From Allantophomopsis cytisporea (Eukaryota > Ascomycota > Leotiomycetes > Phacidiales > Phacidiaceae): a stretch of DNA of 64,000 nucleotides. Below are positions 11,701 to 23,947 of the stretch, one piece after another. The stretch is from assembly GCA_024752435.1 (NCBI GenBank), contig CP103037.1, positions 1,984,001-2,048,000 of the forward strand. Reading direction: 5' to 3'. The notes beneath the pieces are model-generated. The model was not told where the DNA came from and searched no databases. It saw only the letters and a program-made list of their open reading frames with translations. A program made the position numbers and the translations under genes. How positions within the stretch are numbered: position 1 is the stretch's first letter; each line of letters opens with the position of its first letter.

Positions 11701-14276
11701 CGATGAGTTTCCAAGAGTTGAAGGCGAGTTGGCTTACCGTGGCTTATTCCCATCCCCAGTCCTCTGTCGTTGCAGTGGCTAGAGTGCGTTCCGTGTGGTG
11801 CTGCATCCGTCGTACCACTTCAGATGTCAGCTTCCATTGCCTGTACACCTTACGCACGTGGAATGACATTCCTCTCAAGTCTCATTGAGCTGCCACGTAT
11901 TTGTCATGAAATCTCTGATGTTATCCTTAGCGAAAGAAACACTATTTGACTTAATGGTCTCGCATGAATGCAGCGGAACGCAAATTAATCCAGAGATCGC
12001 GATTACTTAGGTACGTTTGTATGATAGAAGCGCTGAGTGAGAAAGGCGCGAGACGTGATGCTTTGATTCGTAAAACCAGTGCAAAGACATCTCGGAACTC
12101 GATGATGCCTGGTGTCATAATTAGCTTCAGATAGCGTTCGGGATGAGTCTTTGCCCTTCACTTTCATCCACGGATAAATTTCCTTCCGCAATCAAAATGG
12201 AAGAGGAGGAGGAGGGAGAGTGAGAGCAATTCTGCAGTCGAGAAAGACTAAACTGGAACTTGGAAAGACTTTCAGGACTTAGCACAGTACGCAGTAAGAG
12301 TAAGCAGACTCTGTGCGTGCTCCACCCTCCAACACAATCCTAATCAGGTACGCCCTTCCGAATGGCTACAATCATTCATGCCTAGTGAGGCACGCGGGAA
12401 TTTGTCGATATGGAGGTAGATGTACTTTGAGACCACTGTTGCTAAGTATATATTCCCGCAGTACCCGTCGGATGGAGTAATGCTGATGCTGGTGCACCTC
12501 CAGATCGGAACGGCTCCTCGACGATCGACACTTTTGATGTCAATTCTTCGAGCTCTGCAAATCTTCCGAGCAGTCTCCATCTTGCCAGACATGAACTGCA
12601 TGGAGCACGAGTGGATACGAATGTATAGTGGTTACCTGGGTTCGAAAGGAAAACTACAGCCGTCAAGGCATGGTGTGCTGAGATGGAGAGATATCCATGG
12701 AATGCTTCCCTGACTATTTTCGATGGATCAAACCCCATTTGGGGGATGTGCACTGGGCGATCCTTGCGCTGTCCCTCATACCCTTGCCCTTCACCTTATT
12801 GTTCAGTGGCCGCTGGCCGTTGTGGTGGTAGTGCGCTGAGACCCACAGGGCTCCTCGGGGCCTGGGCGCAGCGACCAGTCAAAGGATCATCGTACTTTAC
12901 CGTTACCTCCTCTCTCTCTCTACCCTTCACCCTGCCACATCGTGCACGTCTACTTATGGTGTTGCGGAGAATTGACGATCTGTTTCGATTCTTGTTCTTG
13001 TTTCAAAGCAAAATCGACTTCAATCAAGAAATCTCAGAAGGAGACGTCAGGCCGTGATCAATCGTGGCTCTCATCCATGAATGTGCACAGATAAGCAGGG
13101 CAAGGAAGCCACACCACTTTCGGACGTACATGTATGGATGGATATGTACGGATATGTATGAATATGTATGAACATACAAACACATCCAATGCCCATTGCA
13201 GGCCTCTTGCCTCGTACCTTGCTTGCTTCTCTTGCTATCGAATGGATTATCCTATCGATACTTTCCCTGCATCAACATCGACATCTTCCTGACGATTTCT
13301 GCACTTCCGCTGCTGTACCTGACATTTTCTATTGTCCTATTCGCCATGTGATTAGTGGGCAATAGAGTAATCATCTTCTTGGAGCACCACAGAGAGAGTG
13401 GACATCACCGCTCTTTAGCTTACCAAATGCATCTTCTGAGCTGCTCTTCTGTGGTCAAGTCGAGGAAGAGGAAATCAATTTGACTTTCGACTACGGAGAG
13501 TCGTGCGCTCTGATGCTCCCGGCGACAAAATCAAAAGGCAAACCAAAAACCTTCAATCTTGCATCTTGGCTGGCTATTGAAAACAAAGAGAGGTGCGTAC
13601 CTTGGTACTTGCAGGAAATCAGCTGCTGTCCATTCATCCATTCGTACCAATTATTACGCTTCAACTCGCCTCCTCATACTATCGCTCTATTGCTCTATTG
13701 CTCTATTGCTCTCATGCTGCCCATCAACCACCCCATCATCCCCACGCATGTCCCCCCACCACCAAATATCATTCCTACCTTACTTACTTACCTGCACATG
13801 CTCACCTGCGCACTCACGCACCCGCTTGTGGACTTGCCTTTCCCCAGTTTTCACCCTCCGTCTCTATCTACGCCTCTCGTCAATACCAACCAACCTTCTT
13901 TTCAATTCCTTTTCGTCCCCTAAACAATTACAATCCTGCTGACATGGGAGTTTGAGACGTTACGGAAGTGAATCAATACCCAATCACTCATTCGGAAACC
14001 TCATTCGTGCTCTGCTGATTTTCCCTCCCTCCACCACGGCCCGATTATCAATTCGTGGTGGTTCGCGAGAACCCGTTATCGCAAGGCTGACAATACACTT
14101 CGCTCACATAACAAACGATCATTTTGTTTGCCCTTATCTTTGACCCTGAGGTGCCAGGGGAGGAAGTGGGAGAAGGAAAAGAAGACGAGAATCGTTTTGT
14201 TGGACTTGTGTTCTTGTGATAGTTTCGAAGAGCGTCATTCTCTTAGGCGTTGGCAACTTCTACGCAACTTCACACA
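8741..14276. other. 5.5-kb region without a convincing gene
   Basis: No ORF here resembles a known protein. At 11017-11577 both strands are open for about 145 codons, which suggests chance or a shadow rather than a gene. A plus-strand stretch near 12440-12640 gives a Ser/Ala-rich, protein-like translation without a start or recognisable domain. From about 12760 the DNA becomes pyrimidine-rich on the plus strand, as in a long fungal promoter, up to the protease-like gene at 14277. A non-coding transcript cannot be excluded from sequence alone. Confidence 0.4.
13685..13712. repeat. Short tandem repeat, unit CTCTATTG
   Basis: Three full copies and a partial fourth copy of an 8-bp unit lie in a pyrimidine-rich upstream region. 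Because 8 is not a multiple of three, all three plus frames stay open across it and produce spurious overlapping ORFs (13480-13955). Confidence 0.8.
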
Positions 14277-16566
14277 ATGCTTCTCTCGATTGATCCCTCG
14301 TTGCGACGCGCCATATTTACCGCCGTGCTCCTGATGAGCCGCGCCGCACTTGCGAGTACAGCGAAAGCTTTAAGTGTTCCTCCTTCGACGTCGTGGTACG
14401 GAGATGATGGTCAGTGGTCTGCGATATCTATTCGAGTAGGAACTCCACAACAATGGATGGATGTCATGGTGAGCACGGCCAGTGCAGAGACCTGGGTGGT
14501 ACCGACAAGTGGATGCGACAACAGCAGTGTCTGTAGGACAGATCGGGGAGGTCTCTTCAATTCTTCGGCTTCCAGTAGTTGGGAAAACTACGGATACTAT
14601 CAGATAGGTGCAGATACAGATCTTGGAATGGTGTCGTATGCAGATTATGGTCTTGATGTTTTGGAATACTCGACGGAAGGAACGCAGGTTCGAAACTCCA
14701 TCATAGGACAGTTGACTTCAATTGCGTATTGGTTAGGGTCACTGGGCTTGGGGATTGTTCCTGGAACTTTCAATGACACAACCACTTATGGCCCTATTGG
14801 TGATCTTGTCCGTTCGGGAACGATTCCAAGTACGAGTTATGGCTACACTGCAGGAGCAGTATATCGTAAGTTTCAATAGAAGTGTAAGAGCTGAAACCAA
14901 GAACTGATACCATTTAGAACTTGAAGGCACTCCGAACTCCTTGACTCTTGGAGGCTATGATGCCAATCGGCTGGTACCGCATAATATATCGTTCCATCTA
15001 AATTCTGCCTCTCAACCTGTCACGTACCTCAACAATATATTTGTGGAATCTCCCAACACAATCATTCCTGGAAATTGGTCTTCGAATCCACTGCATCTTT
15101 TTGATTCCGACGCGGCGGCATTCGTGACAATTGATAGCACGACCCCCTTTCTATGGCTTCCGCGGGATGTCTGCGAGAAATTTGCAGATGCACTTGGCCT
15201 CACATACAACGACACTCTTAATCTTTACACGTTCGATGCGAATTCGACCCAGCGTGAGACCTTGCAGAGCTGGGAGTTAGAATTTACGTTCAGTTTGAAA
15301 GATACCTCTACGGCTCTCGATGCGGTCAATATCACACTCCCTTACGAAGCGTTTGATCTTCAGCTTACGTTCCCTTACATTCCAAACACAACCTATCTCT
15401 CCACAGAGTCTACAAAATATTATTTCCCGCTCCGGCAAGCGGCAAATTCTTCACAATACACACTTGGGCGAGCTTTTCTTCAGGAGGCATATATAATCAC
15501 CAATTACGATTCACACGAGTTCTCTCTTCATCAAGCTGTCCACACTAGCGATCCTATCAATAACGTTTCAATTATTAATATCACTCCCTTGGCTAATCAA
15601 ACTACCACGGTTACTAAGAAATCGAAATCCCTCAGTTCCGGAGCTATCGCTGGGATTGTAGTGGGCTCAATAACTGGCGTCACACTCATTGGAGTTCTGC
15701 TCTTTTTCTGCACACGGAAACGCAACTCACCACACGAGTTATCAGGCGACTCCGTCGAGAAGCTTTCAACTTCCGAGTCCAGTCCCTCATCACCACTGAC
15801 CCCCTTATCCCCCTTCTTCGCACGCCTATTCCACCGCGAACCCAGGTCCCCGACATCACCTGTCTCAGGAACCCATGGAAGCGAATCCTCAGCACCAGAA
15901 GAACTCGGCGCAGACATACACCATGAGATCTACGAACTTCCCGCTACGCTCCCTGCGGCCGAACTAACGAGCGACAGTAGCTCTGCAGGATATGGGCGCG
16001 ACACCAATACAACAAATACATCCTCTTCCTATACCGAAAGCCCCATCCAAGGTACAATCAACGATGCCCCCTTTGCAATGGGCCACAGTCCCATTTCCCC
16101 AGCGCCTACAAATGGCTTCAGTCAGAGCTCAGAGCTCGTTTCCCCCATCTCCCCACAGGTGGAGAAATCAGAGCAGGATGCTACCAACATGCCGCACTAC
16201 CGGCCCGAGATCACTGGCCCTATCTCTCCATTCATGTCTGGTGGTGTCGGACTGGATAATGAGCACCCACTGATTCCGCCACCGCTGTACTCGAGGCATA
16301 TTGATCCGCAGAATGTGGTATACGTTGGAAGGCTACCCAGTGGGATTAGAGCGCATGGTGTTGGGGCCAGGAGTATTTCTGATAGCGGGAGTGGGAGCAG
16401 GAGTGGTAGGACTGAAGGGGAAGAGGGTGATGGCACACTTGGTAGTAGGTATACTGTTGATGAGGAAGGGTGGAGTCCTGGTGGCGATGAGGAACTTGTT
16501 CATGTGCCGCAGCTGGCTGAGAGGAGGTTTAGTTGGGAGGAAGAGAGGGTTTCCGGATTGCGGTAA
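14277..16566 (+). CDS. Pepsin-fold (A1-like) type I membrane protein, probably catalytically inactive
   Basis: Two exons, 14277-14865 and 14918-16566, give 745 residues. The start ATG is followed by a hydrophobic signal peptide (about residues 1-25, ending near ALAS). The lumenal/extracellular part has the fungal aspartic-protease layout: a VGTPQQ stretch at about 58-63, then the first active-site loop, which reads STAS instead of DTGS, and the second loop, which keeps IDSTTPFLWLP. The first catalytic Asp is therefore replaced by Ser, so peptidase activity is unlikely. Many N-glycosylation sequons are present. A single transmembrane helix follows at about 455-480 (AIAGIVVGSITGV...), with basic CTRKR after it, then a Ser/Pro-rich cytoplasmic tail of about 260 residues. 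Family knowledge: membrane-anchored A1 proteins act at the cell wall. Inference: this one may bind peptides or act as a sensor. Confidence 0.85.
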
Positions 16567-17951
16567 TTGGGTGACATGGTTATTGGGTGGCGTTTGAAGT
16601 TGGGTTGGCTAGATGATTAATGAATTTATTCACGTTTTTGGTGAGGTTGGATTTGAATTGTGATCTTATGAGAGGGTGAATGGTCAAGGTATATATATGG
16701 CTCTGTGTGATCTTTTGGATGTGCAGTTGACACAAAGAAGGGAAACGATTACTGGGTGCTTGCTGTAGTCTCATACGATGTGATGATATTTCCTAGCTGC
16801 ACGGTCTCGTCATCTTCAGGCTCCTCGCCATCATTGTATTCCATGCTATAGATACTTTACTTTCCTATCTTTAGATACAGTCTAGGGACAAGTCGAATCA
16901 AACAAGACACCTTGGACCTCCTGAACAGTTCTTATTCGGGATGTGATAGAAACAGACTAGGAACAATCTTACCACATATATCTACCGTCGTAGAGACCCA
17001 GTTAGTGTAAGTCAACTTGACATTTAGCAACGAAATTAGGTTACGTTTCATGCTATAGCAGAGAATTGAAGCAAGAGTAAAAGTTCTCATGATGGACCTC
17101 TAACGCACTAAATTATGAATATGAATATTTCGGCAACCATTGCCTGCATTGACACCTCGTAGCTTGCATGGATTTGTGCTGTACTGACTATTATTATCAT
17201 CGCTCTTCTCGGCACTACCTTCTCCGTACTATCTCTACATCAGTATCCAGATGATTATCCGATACGATCTCCAACGACACCCCGAAGCGGTTGGCGGCTT
17301 ACAAATCGAAAATACAAGTCGAAGGCACGCATTTATTCATCGCTCCAAGGAAAAGTCAAATGATGACAGAAGCGCAGGCACGCCACAAGTATATGTGAAC
17401 TGATGTCTGGATCAGATTAGCTAACGCGAGACTGTCATATTTGTGCAGAACAAATGTAGTAGAGAAATACCGAAGGTCATAAATATAGGTCTATCACAAT
17501 TTTGGTGCGCTTTTAATGAGCTTAGTCTCCAGGATACTGGTTCATTCTCCACGAAGGGTCCAAGCCATACCTCTCCATAGGGATGGGTTGAAGGTCGCAT
17601 GCACAAATGGCGCATGCATGTGGATACGTGGTAGCCATTGCAATTGGTCCATCTCAATGCACAATGCTTACCACACAATATTGAACATGCACCTCCACCA
17701 AATTCATCTCAATAATCACAGCCATTTCCTATTTGGTTTGATCGTGATCCCTGACAGTGAAGGTTTAGTATGCTGCGTAGAATAGTTGGTTGATACGTCT
17801 GATGTGGAATATATCACCAGCTCCACCACTCTCATGATGTGAAAGACATAAACTCAACCCAATTCCCGCCTCATCCAAGCAATATAGAACATCAAAAGGC
17901 AAACCATATATGAACTTCACCAGTGCTAAGACCATTAAAGCCAGGCCGAAA
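16567..17951. other. Intergenic region
   Basis: It contains the 3' end of the protease-like gene and the upstream region of the peroxidase gene. No gene, RNA or notable repeat is seen. Confidence 0.5.
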
Positions 17952-19721
17952 ATGAAATCCGTTACCTCCCATATAGTTGCCCTACTTGTCCTCCCCATCG
18001 TCCACACGTCTCCTCACTACCCAACTCCTCTCCTCTCCGTCCTTGAACACCTTCTCGTCGACACCGCGGGAGCGCACGCTACGAATCTCACTACCGCAAT
18101 CACGCCTTGCTCGAACTATGTAAGTGGCCCGCAAACCCTCGGTCGTACTACAGCTGCACAATGGCTGCGCGTCGCATTCCACGACTTTGTGACTGCAGAT
18201 GTCGAAGCGGGGACCGGCGGGTTCGATGCGAGTATCGGGTTTGAGACGAATCGCGCAGAGGATACAGGGAGTGCATTCAATGACACGTTTATGTTTTTAG
18301 CGAATTGGGTTGACGCAAAGGTTTCTAGTAAGGGATATATTCTATCTTATTGAAGCTGCCGGGATGGTTGCTCTTGCTTCTGAGAGGGGATGGAGCTGGA
18401 TTTCTTGTGCCTCGGAGGCAGATGTGTCTAGTTGGCATGGAACTTTTGCTGATACCTCATAGTGGCGGATATGCTCGCCGTCGCGGTAACGACCTCCCTT
18501 GCGCACTGCTCTGGCCCTATTCTGCCTCTGCGTGGCGGACGCATAGACGCGCAGGAGGCTGGAAATTTTGGTGTGCCGGAGCCGGATACTTCGCTCTCAG
18601 AGACACTTGCCGAGTTTGCATCCAGTGGCTTCAATACGGCTGATGCAATCGGCCTTACGGCTTGCGGTCATACGCTTGGAAACGTACACCATGCAGGCTT
18701 TCCATCAGTGGTGGATAATAGCACTGTGAATTCGAGTAATACCGGTGGTGCGCACCATTTCGATGCAACTCCTATAGTGTTTGATGATAGTGTTGTTCGT
18801 CAGTATCTTGATGGGACGGGAGAGAGAGGAGGGCCGTTGGTTACGAGTTTTAATGTTACTTCGAGGAGTGATTTGAGGTTGTATGAGAGTGATGGGAATG
18901 AGACCATATCGGGTTTAGTTGGTGCGGAGAGGTTTGCGGAAGTTTGTAAGGACCTTTTTACGAGAATGATTGATACAGTCCCTAAGGGGGTCGTTTTGAC
19001 GGATGTTATTGTGTCGCTGGGGGTCAAGCCTGTCAATGTTACATTTGATATCGATGGATCTGGACACTTGACTTTCGGAGGATCTATTAGGGTTAGCATG
19101 GTTCTTGATCCTCCTAGTGCCTGAAAGTTACTGACTACCAGTGTACAGTATCTTTCATCGGACGACGACACTCTGGCTCCAGCGACTGGAACGATCACTC
19201 TGGGTAGTGGCAAGGACAGCTATGTTACGGATATCAAAGCAGATTCACAGACTGGCTGGGGTGTTTTCGGGAACACTACATACTATCCGTTTAACATAAC
19301 TCTGCCCAGGAATGTTACTTTCCCCAATAGCTTCTCGGTGGAATTCGGATCAGCAAGCACGGAATTTGCATTAACAACCGAGGTTTTCTTCGTACTGTCC
19401 TTATCTTCAATCTCCCCATCAGATGCAGGTACGGTAAGCTTAAACATCTCAGCTGTTACCCCTTTATCAAGGAGCCCACATAGCCTAACTGCAACGGTCA
19501 ATATACCTGCTCCACAACAATTGTCGCTCAGCCCAAAAGTTTCGACTTCGAAGGTTGAACTAGACCGGAGTGGTAAGCTTGGTGAATATGCAGTGTATTC
19601 GGGCATAGTACGGGTTCAAGAAGACTTACTCAGGATGACAACTGTCGATATAACAGCGGTTTTGGATGGTGTGGAGGTTACTGATGAGTATAACTCTGTT
19701 TTCGGGTTGGCGGAACATTGA
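17952..19721 (+). CDS. Secreted heme peroxidase (class II-like, AA2-type fold)
   Basis: Three exons, 17952-18327, 18463-19091 and 19149-19721, join in phase to 525 residues. The start at 17952 gives a good signal peptide (about 1-20); an in-frame ATG at 17910 would push the hydrophobic segment inward. The distal heme site is WLRVAFHDF with R73 and H77, followed by a GTGGFDASI stretch; the proximal ligand is in LTACGHTLG, H195. After the peroxidase domain (to about 320) there is a roughly 200-residue C-terminal region of beta-rich, Thr/Ser-rich sequence I cannot assign. The enzyme would use hydrogen peroxide to oxidise phenolic or other substrates outside the cell. Manganese-binding or exposed-Trp ligninolytic residues are not apparent, so real lignin oxidation is unproven. 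The first intron is 135 nt, longer than its neighbours. Confidence 0.85.
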
Positions 19722-20403
19722 TGAACCTCCTCTTCTGGCACAATTTTCCTATATTTGGAAGTTTAGAACGAGAAAAGGGAGGTCAAGAGCGCGATACTCG
19801 CATACCTGTAAAAATCATTCACTTAGTTTGAGCAGTACTACATCTAAATTATACATAATAGTTTTTGAATAAATCGTGTCATAACAATAAGGGATTACGA
19901 TATTATAGGAAGCTATGACTGTCTCTTCGTCATGTTTGATATCTATTGAGCTGTGGTTTTGTCCCTATACTATGAGTAAGTTTGGATATCGCAACTTAAG
20001 ATAATAAAAAGCTTGGAGGTCTGTCCGATTTGGCCTCAAGTATGTTGACAGCGTTGTAAAATCAAACAACTAGAAGTTTACCAATAAGACTATTTTTATA
20101 TTGGAATCCTTTGTGGAACAGATGTGGCGATGATTAATCATTAACTCAAAAAACTGGTGGAATTCCTTCGTACGTAGACATTTTGGTAGCGCAAGTAAAA
20201 CTACGCTAACCAAAGCAAGTTAAGGCCTCTTATCCCGAATAATAGATGATATCTCACGTCACTGAGGACGGAATTTCATTAACAACGCACATTTCAATAT
20301 CACAACGACGCACGCTCACTCCCTTCATCTCTATACTCCAAAAGACTGACCCAGAACTACTGGCTCAGTCGCGACTATCTAAACAACCTCCACACCCACT
20401 TAT
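19722..20403. other. Intergenic region
   Basis: AT-rich between the peroxidase and the F-box gene. The last 100 bases are A/C-rich and probably form the leader of the downstream gene. No other element is seen. Confidence 0.5.
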
Positions 20404-23400
20404 ATGCAATCACAATCCACGCAAGCTTCATCGCAGAATATCGTAACCACCATCGAAGAGCCACATCTCAGTGCCCAATATGGCCTTCACCCTCCAAGCT
20501 CCCACTCGGCAGATCCGCCCTTGCCACGCGATGGTGGCGTCTTTCTCCATGGAGACGATGCAGCAAGTGCGCCTACCGGTGGCGACGCCGAGGTTATCGA
20601 GCGATTGCGACAGGCGAACCTGAATAGTGACGCTGAGGAGCGAAATAGACCATCATTTCAGCAGATCGCCGAATATGAGAGTGCCTTGCTACCGCAGCCC
20701 TTGAAAAGACAGGATGAAGGGCCTGGTTTCAAAATTATCAAAAAGAAGAAGGGCCATACTTTGGATGGCCCACAACTCGATAGATTTCCAAATGGTATGT
20801 GCCTAGGTATTTGAAGAGCATGAACGCGACTAATTGTACGCAGAGGTCTTGACCCATATCTTATCTCATCTCCCTGCTTCATCGCTCGCTGCAGTTTCAC
20901 TTGTATCGCATCGCTTTTACAGCCTTGTCACGACACCACATGCATGGCGTGTCGCTTTCTCGCGTTATTTCCCCGGGCAAGATGCACTCGATGAATATGG
21001 ACATATACAGCATAATCGACGACTATCTGACATAGAAGCACGCCAATCCTTGAAATCCGATCGCCGGTTCTTCACACGTCTTACCGGGCTAGCTTCCTGG
21101 CGCAGCGAGTATATCCTTCGGACGCGACTCCTTCGCTCTCTCGCGCGTGGCAAACCTGTACAGAATGTACCCGGTCATGGCCCCTCCTCAAAATCCAACA
21201 ATGCTGCGAACAATGCCACTGCTGTTGTCACCTACAATTCTCAACTTGTTACAACGATCAATCATATTCATGGTGCTTTCAATAATGGTAAAAAAACACC
21301 AAGATTCATACATGGAGCAAATGAGATGGGGACTGCTTGCACCAGCGATCCAAACATTGGAAAGATCGACAATTGGGGTCTATCCGATCCTCAGCCTTTG
21401 GCGCACTTCGTCGATTTATTTCCAGGAGATACACCATATGGGTTAGGAAGCGGCCTTCTTGTGGGTGTACCCAACGTTATGGATGTTAGTCAGCCATATG
21501 GCATGATTTACGGAGAAGGACTACCAGGAGGCCAGACTTACTTTCGATCATCAGAAGAAATGCGGGGTCGGTTTCTGACGCCTTCGACTCTTCCGTCGCA
21601 GCCTCGAATTGGAATTCCAAAGATTGATGGACGAATCGAGGCCAAATGTGCTGTATGGATCGCGAAGTCGAAAGTTGTCCCGGAAATGACTGATGGATTA
21701 GTTGGTATACTAGTGGGTTCATCCGCTGGAGTCGTGACTTCTTACTCCCTCGGCGCCGATAATCTTCGCGATAGTCGCTTGAACAAGGGTGAAATCACGG
21801 CTCGATGGGTCCTCAGTCCTGGTGTTCCCATTATCGCCATATGCGTCGACGAGTCGTATTCCGTAAAGCGGAAGTCAGCTGGTCGTGTATGGGCTGTTGC
21901 ACTGAATGCACTAGGTGAAGCATTTTATTTGATCGACACCCCAAAGCGTCCCGTGGTTGAGCGAGATACTCGCCTCGACGAATTTGGCCTCGAACGTCTA
22001 GCATGGGAAACGGGTCGGTCAATTTGTTGGCAGCTTGCTGAACCGACACGCCGTATTGCTAAGGATGACCCATTCCGCCAGGCCGATTTTGATGGCAGCT
22101 ATTCCCCAAGGTCATCAACGAAGGACATGCAACTGGGTCAAGATCAACTCGCTTCAGAGACTCATGAAATTGAGAAATTTCTTCAGTATCAGCCGGTGCA
22201 TTTCCAGAAGGTTTGCGAGGGTTGGGACATGCGTCGCAAGCTCGAGGTTGACTTCACTGGAGATGATGGTCACGGAGCTGGAGAAGGTATTGTTATTATT
22301 CGATGTGGCCTTGATGGCGAGCCCGCTGAGATCAAACGATTTAGCCGCTGGAGATCAGAACAAGTTTCACTTGCAGAGTATCCGCATCCAAAAACTCCGC
22401 CAGTGGCGCCTAATGCGCCGACCATGGCTTCACTATTTGGTGGGAATACTAACCAAGCAGTTGAAAATGTCTCCGCTTTACCCCCTACGATAATGCCAAC
22501 TCCTCCATCTGCTAGAAAGACTGGGTCAGCTGTGCTTGTTGAAGAATGGAGGACGTCATCCCTATCGTTGAAGGATCATCCGCAGATGGAAATTACTACA
22601 ACAGCGCTGGACATGTCGACTTTTGCTGTTACTACAGTCGCCGAGGATCCACTTCTTACAGTCAGTAGCAAGTCGGCCTTTTCTTCGCCTGCCTCTACTC
22701 CAGTTGGTGAAGGAACATCTGACACTCAAGTCCCCGGATATCGTGGTCGTTTCTTTGCTGTCGGTACAAAAACTGGCGACATCTTGATGTGGAATATTCG
22801 TGCTCCGCCATCCAACAATCCAGCGATTATCAACGAACTGCATTCGCTACGTACCATCAACACCGATTCACCACAGATATCTTGCATTGCAGTGTCATCA
22901 CTTTTTGTTGTCCACGGAGGTAATGATGGACTGGTACAAGCTTGGGATCCTTTGGCTTCGACCATGCAGCCTATCCGGACCCTTCACTCACGATTCTCTT
23001 CCCGTGCTAGACGTCGACTCGTTCAGGCTGAGGCATCTCAACAGGGTGTTGGTATCAATCTCTATGCTGCTGGAGCCATAATCCTGGATCCCGACCCAAC
23101 CGTCCTTCGCGGTATGGTATCTCTCGGTACTCATCTCCGATACTGGTCCTACAGCTCTTCGGCAGCCGATCAATATGCAAGCAAGAAGCGTCGTCTCCGC
23201 CGCTCCAGTGAAAGAGGCCACAATGGAACCCCTGATAGATTCACTAACACGGGCCGTGGCGCATTAATGGACTACATTGCTACCGAACAGGAAGAGCTAA
23301 AGAGGGATAAGGAGCATCGCGAGAGGAAGGAGGCCTTACTTGCTGGACGATTTGGTGTTGGACTCGCCGGTCTGACTGAGGAAGAAGCCCTTCGGTATGC

Positions 23401-23947
23401 CGAGATAGTGTCTCAAGAAGCATATCAACAGGATCTTGAACGTCGATTTAGTGACACGGGTTCCGTGGGTGATGCGGACGGCTCGTCAGCTCAGAGCACA
23501 TGGAGTGAGGAGACAGTGACTCCCGAAGGTAGCGTTGCTGGAACAGGCACATCTGCGACTCCGCGTTTGAAGACCGATTCCGAACTCGACCAAGAAATTG
23601 AGGAAGCCATTCGTCTTAGTCTCATGGAAGGAGTCAATGGGATAAGTAGCAGCCCCCGAGGTGGCGGAAGTGGTGGTTATGAGGTACCAATCGTTTATAA
23701 AGAGAAGAAGTCGAAGGTGAAGGCGTCGCTTAGTACCTCTCCCTCCTTTAGCGGAAATCATAAGAGTTCTGGAAAGCATGTTGAGGCTGGCGCGGATGAT
23801 CTAGATTTTGCGTTGCAATTGAGTCTTGCTGAAGAGCAGAGTAGACTTGAGAGTGGTAATGGTGGTGATGGTGATGGTGATGGTGATGGTGATGGGGACG
23901 ACTTTCCATCTTTGAGTGGGACGGATAAGGGAAAGGGTAGAGCTTAG
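20404..23947 (+). CDS. F-box/WD40 protein with C-terminal ubiquitin-interacting motifs (Ufo1-like)
   Basis: Two exons, 20404-20794 and 20844-23947, give 1164 residues. An F-box lies at about 127-170 (RFPNEVLTHILSHLPASSL), which would bind Skp1 in an SCF ubiquitin ligase. The middle contains WD-like segments, for example one around RFFAVGTKTGDILMWNI and another around VHGGNDGLVQAWDP, expected to form a propeller for substrates. Near the C-terminus are two ubiquitin-interacting motifs, about 1043-1060 (QEIEEAIRLSLMEG) and 1114-1131 (DDLDFALQLSLAEE), with a possible degenerate one before them. This F-box, WD40, UIM order is that of yeast Ufo1, which targets proteins such as Ho endonuclease. A short Gly-Asp repeat coded by GGTGAT units precedes the end. 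The equivalence to Ufo1 is inferred from domain order; substrates are unknown. Confidence 0.88.

Noticed and set aside
13480..13955. Three long overlapping plus-strand ORFs
   Set aside because: They arise because a pyrimidine-rich tract and an 8-bp tandem repeat lack stop codons in every frame; the peptides are low-complexity.
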